64,000 bases of DNA from an uncultured Porphyromonadaceae bacterium (lineage in GTDB: Bacteria; Bacteroidota; Bacteroidia; Bacteroidales; Muribaculaceae): contig UQER01000011.1 of assembly GCA_900540205.1 (NCBI GenBank), positions 1 through 64,000 of the forward strand, given 5' to 3'. Every line of letters starts with the position of its first letter. The first letter of the stretch is position 1. Position numbers and translations under genes: made by a program. A model generated the notes under the pieces. The model saw nothing but the letters and a program-made list of their open reading frames with translations, was not told the DNA's origin and ran no database searches. Of the stretch, positions 8,674 to 16,640 are shown one piece after another.

Positions 8674-9945
8674 ATGAAATCCAATCCGGAAAATACTCTT
8701 TTTAAGAATATCCTCAAACTCATATCAGGAGAGGGTATCGGCAGAGCCATCGGATTTGTGGCGGCACCATTCATCACCCGACTGTACACGACATCCGATT
8801 TCGGAATCCTTGCAGTTTTTGCATCATTATGCGCTCTCTTCTATCCCTTCTGCACGCTCCGCTACACTCTTGCCATCCCATTGCCTTCCAATGAAAAAAT
8901 CGGCATCAACGCATTGGCGGCATGCCTGCTTATCCTTGCCGGCAATACCATAATCATCGGCGTTTCTTTAGGGTTCTTCCATTCCCCTATCCTCTCGTTT
9001 TTCGCCTCGGAGGACATCGACGCGTTCTGGTATTTTATTCCTCTGGCATTTTTCTTTCACGGCACATCCGAGGTTTTATCATATTACGCCACCCGATACC
9101 GCGATTTTTCAACCATTGCAAAAGTTTCGGTTATACAGAAAGCTATCGGAGCATTGACCAAGATTGTGCTCGGACTGCTCCGTTTCAATGTAACCGGCCT
9201 CCTGATTGGAAACATCATAGCCGAAAGCGGAGGCCTCACACTGTACATGCGTACTTATTGGCAAAAACTGAAAACCGGTGCATGCACCGTGACACCCCCA
9301 AAAATCCATTTTGTACTTAAACGATACGTCAACTTCCCGTTATACAGGGTCCCCTCTCAGTTATTGCTGAATGCATCCGGCAGCATTCCCATTCTTTATT
9401 TTGCATGGCATTTCGGCACCGGTACAACCGGACTGATAAGCCTGGCAATAACTATGTTGTCGGTTCCCGTAGCTATTGTATGCACATCTGTGGGAAGAGC
9501 TTTCTACGGCGAAATCGCATCGATGGGGAGGGAATGCAGCAGACGTATATCAGCGCTCACCGCAAGCATAATGATCAAACTGCTTGCAGTCAGCATTGTC
9601 CCCTTTACACTCATAATATGTTTCGGTCCCTGGATTTTCCAGACCTTCTTTGGCCCCGAATGGACTCAATCCGGCACTTTCGCCCGCTATCTTTGTCTGT
9701 ATCTTATCTTCCGGTTCGTCTATAGCCCGATAGGCGACGGCATATTCAATGTGTTCGAACAGCAGAAGCTCGTGTTCCGGCTTGAAGTGTCGCGTATCAC
9801 GATTGTGGTATTGAGCCTGTTTGTAGCCTACACCCACAATTTCTCCGCCAACAGCACAATCCTCATTTATAGTCTCGCCCTAACGGCACAATATATCATC
9901 TCTATCATTGTCATCTTTTATATTTTAAGGAGAGCCTCACGATGA
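8674..9945 (+). CDS. Oligosaccharide flippase (Wzx-like)
   Basis: A 423-residue integral membrane protein with about 12 hydrophobic segments of the MOP/MATE-like polysaccharide exporter superfamily. It opens with a typical family segment (GEGIGRAIGFVAAPFITRLY), in which the first helix precedes a polar loop. It should flip lipid-linked repeat units across the inner membrane. The stop codon overlaps the start of the next gene by 4 bp (ATGA). No O-antigen polymerase is found next to it, so polymerisation must be encoded elsewhere or not occur. Confidence 0.8.
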   Translation: MKSNPENTLFKNILKLISGEGIGRAIGFVAAPFITRLYTTSDFGILAVFASLCALFYPFCTLRYTLAIPLPSNEKIGINALAACLLILAGNTIIIGVSLGFFHSPILSFFASEDIDAFWYFIPLAFFFHGTSEVLSYYATRYRDFSTIAKVSVIQKAIGALTKIVLGLLRFNVTGLLIGNIIAESGGLTLYMRTYWQKLKTGACTVTPPKIHFVLKRYVNFPLYRVPSQLLLNASGSIPILYFAWHFGTGTTGLISLAITMLSVPVAIVCTSVGRAFYGEIASMGRECSRRISALTASIMIKLLAVSIVPFTLIICFGPWIFQTFFGPEWTQSGTFARYLCLYLIFRFVYSPIGDGIFNVFEQQKLVFRLEVSRITIVVLSLFVAYTHNFSANSTILIYSLALTAQYIISIIVIFYILRRASR

Positions 9946-11111
9946 AAAAGACCATCATACATGTTGCACCGTTTCCCATTCAGAATATGGGGAAAGGGAA
10001 AGGTAGAGTTTCCACATATTTGCCACTTAAGGGATTAGTGGAAAGTGGATATGATAATATCTATATAACCAATAGCCCTTATGCAAGCCATGAGGATTCG
10101 GAACCCGGAATAACAGTGGTTAAAATAGCCGACCCGTTTACAAAGACCTGTTTTGCGTATACAAGATTATATATGCTGCTTTTCTATTTCCCCATAATTT
10201 ATCCACTATTTATTTACCATGCCATACGAATAGCCAAAAGAAGGAATGTAGTTATGGTATGCTGCCACTCGTATTATCTGGCTTTCGTGGGATACATACT
10301 TGCAAAAATATTTAAGGCTAAATATGTTTCGAAATTCTACGGTATTGGAACGCCAAGCGCACCCGGGCATCCAGATATAGTGCGCAAGTCCGCATTCTGG
10401 TATCCTTCAGACTTCTATATCATTACAGATGATGGATCAAATGGGTATGAGTATGCGTTAAAAAGAGGTGTATCTCCGGATAAAATAGCATTTCTTCGTA
10501 ATGGAATCGATAAGCCGGATACTCTGGAAAGGGACGACCGTTTATATAAAGAACTTGCTCCAAACAATGAAAAGCTTTTACTATCTGTCTCTCGGCTTGT
10601 CAGTTCTAAAAATGTCGATAAAATCATAGACGCTTTCCATGAAGTATCAGAAACGCTACCAAACATACGATTAGTGATTGTCGGCGATGGCTTGAAACGT
10701 AAGGAGCTTGAAACAAAGGCATCTGACCTGGGAATTTCTCAACGTATCAGTTTTATTGGCGCTATCTATCATAAAGATGTGTTCCGATACCAAAGTGTTG
10801 CTGATATATTTATTAGTATGAATAACATCAGCAGTCTTTCTAATCCGGTTTATGAGGCAATGAGCTGTGGGAAATGCGTTATTGCATTAGATCGTGGCGA
10901 TACCCGTAAATTAATCAAAGATGGAGAGAACGGGATAGTAATAAAATCATATGTAGAGCTAAAAGACGCAATAACAGCCTTAATTTCTAACCCAGACAGG
11001 ATTGCTCGATTGGGGTTGGAAGCCCAGAAGACCATCTCTACATGGCTTTCTTGGGAAGAAAGAGTGAAAATAGAAATAGCACTGATAAACAATCTACTTG
11101 AATGCCGGTGA
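9942..11111 (+). CDS. Glycosyltransferase family 4
   Basis: A 389-residue GT-B fold glycosyltransferase. The C-terminal half contains the GT4 signature regions: LLSVSRLVSSKNVDKIIDAF, LVIVGDGLKRKEL, and a donor-phosphate segment (NPVYEAMSCGKCVIAL) with the E-x7-type region. The N-terminus has a glycine-rich acceptor loop (NMGKGKGRVS). It should add one sugar to the lipid-linked repeat unit at the inner face of the membrane. Its DNA is visibly more AT-rich than wbpA-E, which suggests separate acquisition. Sugar specificity cannot be read from sequence. Confidence 0.8.
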   Translation: MKKTIIHVAPFPIQNMGKGKGRVSTYLPLKGLVESGYDNIYITNSPYASHEDSEPGITVVKIADPFTKTCFAYTRLYMLLFYFPIIYPLFIYHAIRIAKRRNVVMVCCHSYYLAFVGYILAKIFKAKYVSKFYGIGTPSAPGHPDIVRKSAFWYPSDFYIITDDGSNGYEYALKRGVSPDKIAFLRNGIDKPDTLERDDRLYKELAPNNEKLLLSVSRLVSSKNVDKIIDAFHEVSETLPNIRLVIVGDGLKRKELETKASDLGISQRISFIGAIYHKDVFRYQSVADIFISMNNISSLSNPVYEAMSCGKCVIALDRGDTRKLIKDGENGIVIKSYVELKDAITALISNPDRIARLGLEAQKTISTWLSWEERVKIEIALINNLLECR

Positions 11112-11143
11112 GAGATTAAATTAAGATATAACAAAACGGAAAA

Positions 11144-12136
11144 ATGGAGAAAATAGATTTTGTTATACTCTGGGTGGATGACCAAGAACCTATGTGGCAA
11201 AAAGCATTTCGCTCATATCTGCCCAAAAGTCAATATACGGATGACACCCGTTATATACGTTACCGCAATTGGGATAACCTGCGTTACTGGTTTCGCGGCG
11301 TGGAAAAGTTTGCCCCATGGGTAAACAAAATACATTTTATTACCTGCGGTCAGATACCGGATTGGCTGAACACGAACGCATCCAAGATGCATTGGGTAAA
11401 ACATTCTGACTATATCCCCAACGAGTATCTGCCTACATTCAGCTCTCGGCCAATAACACTGAACCTGCACCGGATACCCGAATTATCCGAGCATTTCGTT
11501 TTATTCGATGATGACTGCTTCCTGATTGATAAGGTGAAACCTGAACTATTTTTCAGGGATGGACTGCCATGCGACTTGGCAGCCTTCAATACGCTATCTC
11601 CCGGAGGAATGTTTACGCATAACGTGGTGAATGATTTGTGTGTCATAAATGCCTCATTTAAAAAACACGAAATGCTACGTAAGCATTTTTGGAAATGGTT
11701 CTCCCTTCAGGCCGGAACCAAACTGATGCGTACCCTCTTTTTATTACCTTGGCCACATTTCACGGGCTTTTACGATCATCACTTACCGCAAATTTTCCTC
11801 AAATCCACTTTTGAAGAAGTATGGGAACATCATAGAGATATTCTCATTCGCTCTACGGCTGCCCGTTTTAGAAGTATCGCAGACGTCAATTCATGGCTGT
11901 TCCGCTACTGGCAACTGGCCAAAGGGGATTTTGTCCCGAGGAACTTAGATAGATACGGAGCCTATTTTAGTATCTCTGATAAAAATATAGATAAAATAGC
12001 ACAGACAATAGAATATCAGAAGAAAAAGATGGTATGTCTGAATGACGGCGAAGTGTCCTCGTTCGAGGAGGCCAGAAACAGGATAAATGCTGCTTTCCAC
12101 AAAATTTTACCGGAAAAATCATCGTTCGAAAAATAA
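11144..12136 (+). CDS. Stealth-family capsule phosphotransferase
   Basis: A 330-residue protein with the four conserved Stealth regions: DFVILWVDD at residues 5-13; RGVEKFAPWVNKIHFIT at 51-67; the acidic FVLFDDDCFL at 118-127; and FYDHHLPQ further on. Stealth proteins are sugar-phosphate transferases that join repeat units by phosphodiester bonds; the family includes human GlcNAc-1-phosphotransferase. This predicts a phosphate-bridged glycan. It starts 32 nt after the GT4 gene in the same operon. Confidence 0.85.
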   Translation: MEKIDFVILWVDDQEPMWQKAFRSYLPKSQYTDDTRYIRYRNWDNLRYWFRGVEKFAPWVNKIHFITCGQIPDWLNTNASKMHWVKHSDYIPNEYLPTFSSRPITLNLHRIPELSEHFVLFDDDCFLIDKVKPELFFRDGLPCDLAAFNTLSPGGMFTHNVVNDLCVINASFKKHEMLRKHFWKWFSLQAGTKLMRTLFLLPWPHFTGFYDHHLPQIFLKSTFEEVWEHHRDILIRSTAARFRSIADVNSWLFRYWQLAKGDFVPRNLDRYGAYFSISDKNIDKIAQTIEYQKKKMVCLNDGEVSSFEEARNRINAAFHKILPEKSSFEK

Positions 12137-12169
12137 TTGGTTCAAGCTTAAAACAATACTAACAGGACA

Positions 12170-13144
12170 ATGGCAGGAAAGAACTTTGCACTGATAGGTG
12201 TGGCGGGCTACATAGCACCGCGCCACATCAAGGCTATCGCCGATACGGGCAATAACCTCATGGCCGCTTATGATTGCTTCGACAGCGTGGGACGTCTGGA
12301 CAGCTCTTTCCCCGAATGCGACTTCTTTACACAGCACGAGCAATTCAGCCGCTTCTGTTCCAGGCAGATGGCTTCCGACGCCCCATTACACTATACTTCA
12401 ATCTGCACGCCGAACCATACACATGATGCATTTATCCGCTACAGACTGCGCCTCGGCACGGATGTCATTTGTGAGAAACCGCTGGTGCTCAATCCTGAGG
12501 AAGTCGACAGCCTGGTGGATCTGGAGAAGGAAACCGGACACAAAGCATACAACATCCTGCAACTGCGACTACATGAATCGATCATAGCCTTGAAGAAAAA
12601 GATTGACGAAAGCCCTGAAGACAAAATCCATGACGTGGATCTGACCTACATCACATCACGTGGGAAATGGTATCATGCCTCATGGAAAGGCGACATCAGC
12701 AAAAGCGGCGGTATAGCCACCAATATCGGAGTACATTTCTACGATATGCTACAGTGGATCTTCGGCCCGGTAAAGCGGAACGTGGTTCATGTGATGAGCT
12801 TCGACCACGTTGCCGGCTATATGGAACTTGAGAAAGCGCGCGTTCGTTATTTTCTCAGCATCAACTCCGACTATCTGCCCGAAAATGCCGTGCAGGGAGA
12901 AAAGCGAACTTACCGGACCATCCGTATCGACGGCAACGAATTTGAATTCAGCGCGGGCTTCACCGAACTTCACACCCTAAGCTACCGTAAAATTCTGGCT
13001 GGAGAGGGCTTCCGCATCAGCGAGGCGCGCAACTGCATCCAGATTGTAAGCGACATACGCCATGCCACGCCCATAGGCCTGATAGGCGACTACCATCCGC
13101 TTGCGAAATTGCGGACTGACGCCACCACCCTCCCCACTCCTTGA
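12170..13144 (+). CDS. wbpB: UDP-GlcNAcA 3-dehydrogenase (WbpB/WlbA-like)
   Basis: A 324-residue GFO/IDH/MocA-family oxidoreductase. The N-terminal Rossmann fold begins with FALIGVAGYIAPRHIKAI, and the family Glu-Lys-Pro motif (CEKPL) is at residues 101-105. WbpB/WlbA oxidises C3 of UDP-GlcNAc-uronate to the ketone that WbpE then aminates. The N-terminal segment, with GVAGYIAPRH instead of the usual GxGxxG, is typical of the WlbA subgroup. It is separated from the other pathway genes by the flippase and transferase genes and is the last gene of the operon. Confidence 0.8.
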   Translation: MAGKNFALIGVAGYIAPRHIKAIADTGNNLMAAYDCFDSVGRLDSSFPECDFFTQHEQFSRFCSRQMASDAPLHYTSICTPNHTHDAFIRYRLRLGTDVICEKPLVLNPEEVDSLVDLEKETGHKAYNILQLRLHESIIALKKKIDESPEDKIHDVDLTYITSRGKWYHASWKGDISKSGGIATNIGVHFYDMLQWIFGPVKRNVVHVMSFDHVAGYMELEKARVRYFLSINSDYLPENAVQGEKRTYRTIRIDGNEFEFSAGFTELHTLSYRKILAGEGFRISEARNCIQIVSDIRHATPIGLIGDYHPLAKLRTDATTLPTP

Positions 13145-13371
13145 TAGTGCGGCAGCAATGACTATGGCAGCGCAATGGCACGCCCTCTCTGACATGAAGC
13201 CACCCATCAAGCCAAGACTTAAATCGAAAACATGTTGAACAATTAGCTGCACACAATCAGCCCGGATTTCGCCTCAACAGTGGGAATATTTTCCCCAATC
13301 TACAACATGTTTCGCAGCATAAAAAGAGGAAGCCAGTCAATTAATTAGCTGGCCTCCTGCGATTTAGCTTA
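13145..13371. other. Intergenic stretch between wbpB and the mobile element
   Basis: There is no convincing ORF on either strand. The only recognisable element is the minus-strand hairpin at 13320-13358, described separately. Confidence 0.6.
13320..13358 (-). terminator. Displaced terminator of tRNA-Thr
   Basis: On the minus strand a 10-bp stem (AGGAGGCCAG / CTGGCTTCCT, one G-U pair) with a 12-nt loop is followed by CTTTTT. It lies 15 nt beyond the 14-bp tRNA-Thr 3' fragment at 13372. That is where the tRNA-Thr terminator would sit if the 19-kb element were removed. Nothing else on the minus strand here needs it. Confidence 0.75.
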
Positions 13372-13385
13372 GAGCCGCGAGTGGG
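13372..13385. repeat. attL: 14-bp copy of the tRNA-Thr 3' end
   Basis: GAGCCGCGAGTGGG is identical to the 3' end of the tRNA-Thr gene at 32364-32377 and in the same orientation. The integrase gene begins 199 nt to the right. Confidence 0.85.
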
Positions 13386-13508
13386 TTCTTAACCATATTT
13401 TTATAGGAATATATCGGAATGCAATGGAAGTTAAAATAGCTGTGTATTAAATGAATACAATTTTGAGCCATTTTCTTCAATTCTTAAAAATTCCCTCTTT
13501 TTGTTGTT

Positions 13509-13530
13509 TTTGGCTACCCTTTGGCTACCC
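13509..13530. repeat. Two tandem 11-bp repeats upstream of the integrase
   Basis: TTTGGCTACCC occurs twice in direct succession between attL and the integrase gene. The position and one-turn spacing suggest arm-type binding sites for the integrase or Xis; this is inference. No matching copy was seen at the other end of the element. Confidence 0.6.
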
Positions 13531-13547
13531 AAATCAGAAATTTTTAC

Positions 13548-13555
13548 TACCTTTG
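13548..13555 (+). promoter_or_regulatory. Integrase promoter -7 element
   Basis: TACCTTTG matches the consensus exactly. The nearest TTTG upstream (13520-13523, inside the tandem 11-bp repeat) is 24 nt away, longer than usual. Transcription would begin near 13562, which fits a start codon at 13584 and excludes the in-frame ATG at 13521. Confidence 0.6.
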
Positions 13556-13583
13556 TAGCCATAAGAATCAAAGGACAACAAAC

Positions 13584-14900
13584 ATGGCAATAAAGAAGAA
13601 TTATAGAGCCGATAATACATATCTAATCAGCACGGATACAACGGATAACCCCAAACTTGGGGCTAAGGTTTTGAATGACGGTCGTGAAAGCCTGTTCTTG
13701 GACTTCTATTTTGGCTATTCCAAGGTGTTCAATGAGAAAACTGGTAAAGAAACTATAAAAAAGAACCGGCGCCGTGAATACCTGAGCCTCTATCTTTGGC
13801 AGGCTCCGAGAACACAACTTGAACGCCAGCAAAACAAAGAGCTTCTTGAAATAGCCAAGAAAATCCGTTTTGAGCGCGAACAAGAACTGAAAGAGGATAA
13901 ACTTGGCTACCGATTGAAGAAGGAGGAAGTCGAGATAAACTACCTCGACTTCATGGCCGAATATCATGCCTCATATACAAAGAAGGACGCAAACCAGATC
14001 CGTCGTGCCCGCACCGTGTTCATCGACTTTCTAATTGACCCAAAGGGAAAACTGCTACCCGAGAAGATTACTGGCTCGATGACGGAAGAAGAGAAGGAGG
14101 CCGTTCGCAAAAGCAATGCAAAGAAAGAGGCGCAACGGGAGAAGAAAGCACAAGGGCTCGTTGTGCGTCCGCAGCAGCTCACCAAAGATTTGATGAAAGC
14201 GTTTACAGAGTATCTCATCAACCGTTTCACCGGCGAGGGTGCCCACACGGTTTATGGGCGCTTCAAGAAAATGATACTTGCCGCGCTCGACAAGGACATA
14301 ATTGCAAAGAATCCGTGCCGGGGTGTCTCTATCAAGAAAGACTACGGCCAGCTTAAAAAGGAAATCCTCAGTCAGGAAGAAATCGTTCTGCTCGCCAATA
14401 CACATTACGAAAAGGAGAATCCAGACATTCACCGGGCGTTCATCTTCTGCCTATACTGCGGACTCCGTTGGTGCGATGTAAAAGACCTCACCTATGCTAA
14501 TGTCGATTATTCAAACAAACTGCTGAAGTTCGAGCAAAGCAAAACCAAGGCTCATAGTGCCGCCAGCGGAGTTGTCATACCGTTAAACGACGGACTCCTG
14601 CACCTTATCGGTCAACCAAAAGACGGCAACCGCAATCAAATCATCTTCCCATTGCCGTCGCATACCATGTGTCTGAAAGCTTTGCGCCACTGGGTCGCCC
14701 GTGCCGGTATCCAGAAACACATCACCTGGCATTGCGCCCGCCACAGTTGCGGCACCAACCTGCTCAGCAACGGCGCCAATATCAAAACCGTAGCCAGCAT
14801 CCTCGGACACAGCGGCCTCGCCCATACCGAGAAATACACCCGCGCCGTCGACTCCCTCAAACAAGCCGCCATCGACTCCATGCCACCGTTAAATATATAA
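13584..14900 (+). CDS. Tyrosine recombinase/integrase of the element
   Basis: A 438-residue site-specific integrase. The catalytic residues are visible: R295 in CGLRWCD, H383 and R386 in HCARH, H409 in LGHSG, and the nucleophile Y418 in EKYTRAV. The N-terminal part has an arm-binding region and a SAM-like core-binding domain (about residues 100-230), as in Bacteroides element integrases. It should integrate and excise the element at the tRNA-Thr 3' end, which lies next to it as attL. The start MAIKKNYR is preferred over the ATG at 13521 because of the -7 element at 13548. Confidence 0.92.
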   Translation: MAIKKNYRADNTYLISTDTTDNPKLGAKVLNDGRESLFLDFYFGYSKVFNEKTGKETIKKNRRREYLSLYLWQAPRTQLERQQNKELLEIAKKIRFEREQELKEDKLGYRLKKEEVEINYLDFMAEYHASYTKKDANQIRRARTVFIDFLIDPKGKLLPEKITGSMTEEEKEAVRKSNAKKEAQREKKAQGLVVRPQQLTKDLMKAFTEYLINRFTGEGAHTVYGRFKKMILAALDKDIIAKNPCRGVSIKKDYGQLKKEILSQEEIVLLANTHYEKENPDIHRAFIFCLYCGLRWCDVKDLTYANVDYSNKLLKFEQSKTKAHSAASGVVIPLNDGLLHLIGQPKDGNRNQIIFPLPSHTMCLKALRHWVARAGIQKHITWHCARHSCGTNLLSNGANIKTVASILGHSGLAHTEKYTRAVDSLKQAAIDSMPPLNI

Positions 14901-14920
14901 CACCTTAAACACCAACTGAT

Positions 14921-15187
14921 ATGTCAATCAAAGTTTACGTCCTCACAGACCCCATTCTTATCGATTTCGCTCAGGATGGCGACATCGAAGGTTTCAAAGA
15001 ATACCTTGACTCCAATGGCACCATTTACTTCAACGACCCGGAAACCTTCGACACCGAGGCTGAAGCCCTAGCATATTGTGCAGGCATCGGCTATGGCAAA
15101 TATGAACGTGCTCCGGTCGAGCGTTACCCACTTCGCTCTTCTGAGCCAGCGGATCTGCCCTTCATCGAAGCCATCGAAAGCTATTAA
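14921..15187 (+). CDS. Small acidic protein of unknown function
   Basis: An 88-residue protein starting 20 nt after the integrase stop, probably in the same transcript. It is acidic, has no signal peptide, membrane segment or Cys cluster, and includes a segment DPETFDTEAEALAYCAGIGY that looks like a small alpha/beta fold. I do not recognise the family. Its position between the integrase and the defence cargo suggests an accessory protein of the element, but a directionality role is unsupported because a clearer Xis candidate lies at 30722-30958. Confidence 0.65.
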   Translation: MSIKVYVLTDPILIDFAQDGDIEGFKEYLDSNGTIYFNDPETFDTEAEALAYCAGIGYGKYERAPVERYPLRSSEPADLPFIEAIESY

Positions 15188-15323
15188 CTATTTTTTTTAT
15201 CCAAACATACGCTTATGTTCGCTTTCGGGCGTCCTCTATAGGCAATGGACTCATTGAAAGAGACATAAGCATTGTCCTGATGATAAAATCAGTTTACATA
15301 ATAAGAGTCTCAGAAAAAAGTTG

Positions 15324-15331
15324 TAAATTTG
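15324..15331 (+). promoter_or_regulatory. Promoter -7 element of the defence operon
   Basis: TAAATTTG lies 22 nt before the ATG at 15354. No convincing TTTG -33 box is present at the right distance. Transcription would begin near 15338, which rules out longer readings. Confidence 0.5.
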
Positions 15332-15353
15332 TAAAAATTTTATATTGCAGAAA

Positions 15354-16640
15354 ATGCCGCAGTTAACATTCATAGACCTATTTGCAGGAGCTGGCGGCTT
15401 GTCCGAAGGATTTGTTCGGGCAGGCTTTAAGCCTATAGCTCATGTTGAGATGGATCATTATGCTTGTGACACATTGCGAACCCGCGCAGCCTTCCATTAC
15501 CTTAAAGAAAATGGTGATATAGATTCTTATGCCTCATATCTGAGGAATAAAAAAGAGAAGGAAGATGGCAGTAAACTCTGGAATAAAGTTCCAAAAGAGG
15601 TAATTGATTCAGTTATCGATGCAGCTATTGGAGCAGATACTAATGAGGTCATTTTCAAGACTATTGACAATATGCTTGATGGCAGAAAGGTTGATGTTGT
15701 CATTGGCGGCCCCCCTTGTCAAGCATATTCTGTTGCAGGAAGAGCCCGATTAGGAAAGAAAGTGGAGAAAGACCCTCGCAACGAGTTATATAAATATTAC
15801 GTTGAGTTCATAAGGCACTATGAACCATCAATGTTCGTTTTTGAAAATGTTTTAGGACTAAGAACTGCAAAAGGCGGAGAACCATTTAAAGACTTGAAGA
15901 TTCTCCTGGATGACGCCGGATATACCTTAGAATGTAGGGAACAAATAGCATCTGAACACGGTGTATTACAAAAACGACATAGGCTCATTATCGTGGGCTG
16001 GAAAAAAGGATTGGATTTACATTATCCTGAACTTCCTATTGAGGAAACAAAATACAGCGTTCTGAATGATTTGTTTTCTGACCTTCCAAGTCGCAACGCC
16101 GGTGAAGGCAGTTTAACTGAGTGTGTAGAATATCTACGCCCAGTAAATGAGATGCATTACTTACAGGAGTCTGGTATCCGTGGAGATCTTCCGTTTACGA
16201 CACAGCATATTGTCCGTCCGGTTAATGCAAACGATAGACAAATCTATCTTCTTGCAGTCACAAAGTATATATCAGAGGGTAAGCAGCTTAATTATACTGA
16301 ACTGCCTGCCACTCTTCAGACCCACAAAAATAAGGACAGGTTCCTAAATCGCTTTTCGGTTGTCAATCCAAATGGTGTTTGCCACACTGTTGTAGCGCAT
16401 ATAGCAATGGATGGACACTATTATATCTACCCAACAATTAAACCTTCGTTAGATACAGTGCGATCTATTTCCGTCCGAGAAGCAGCTAGATTACAATCAT
16501 TCCCAGATGATTTCTTTTTTGAAGGATCACGATCTGCTGCATTCCGTCAAATTGGAAATGCAGTGCCCGTTGTTCTGGCATACAGAGTTGCTTTGGATTT
16601 ACTTCAACAGCTAAATGGGTTACGACATGGCGAACAATGA
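15354..16640 (+). CDS. C5-cytosine DNA methyltransferase (Dcm family)
   Basis: A 428-residue enzyme that should transfer a methyl group from SAM to C5 of cytosine in a specific DNA sequence. Motif I (IDLFAGAGGLSEGF) is at the N-terminus, motif IV with the catalytic Cys is GGPPCQAYS, motif VI is FENVLGL, motif VIII is QKRHRLIIVGW, and motifs IX-X include SVREAARLQSFPDDF and QIGNAVPV near the end. It is the first gene of a tight operon with ATPase, helicase-like and nuclease-like genes, so it most likely marks self DNA. An in-frame TTG at 15345 is a less likely start. The target site cannot be read from sequence. Confidence 0.9.
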   Translation: MPQLTFIDLFAGAGGLSEGFVRAGFKPIAHVEMDHYACDTLRTRAAFHYLKENGDIDSYASYLRNKKEKEDGSKLWNKVPKEVIDSVIDAAIGADTNEVIFKTIDNMLDGRKVDVVIGGPPCQAYSVAGRARLGKKVEKDPRNELYKYYVEFIRHYEPSMFVFENVLGLRTAKGGEPFKDLKILLDDAGYTLECREQIASEHGVLQKRHRLIIVGWKKGLDLHYPELPIEETKYSVLNDLFSDLPSRNAGEGSLTECVEYLRPVNEMHYLQESGIRGDLPFTTQHIVRPVNANDRQIYLLAVTKYISEGKQLNYTELPATLQTHKNKDRFLNRFSVVNPNGVCHTVVAHIAMDGHYYIYPTIKPSLDTVRSISVREAARLQSFPDDFFFEGSRSAAFRQIGNAVPVVLAYRVALDLLQQLNGLRHGEQ

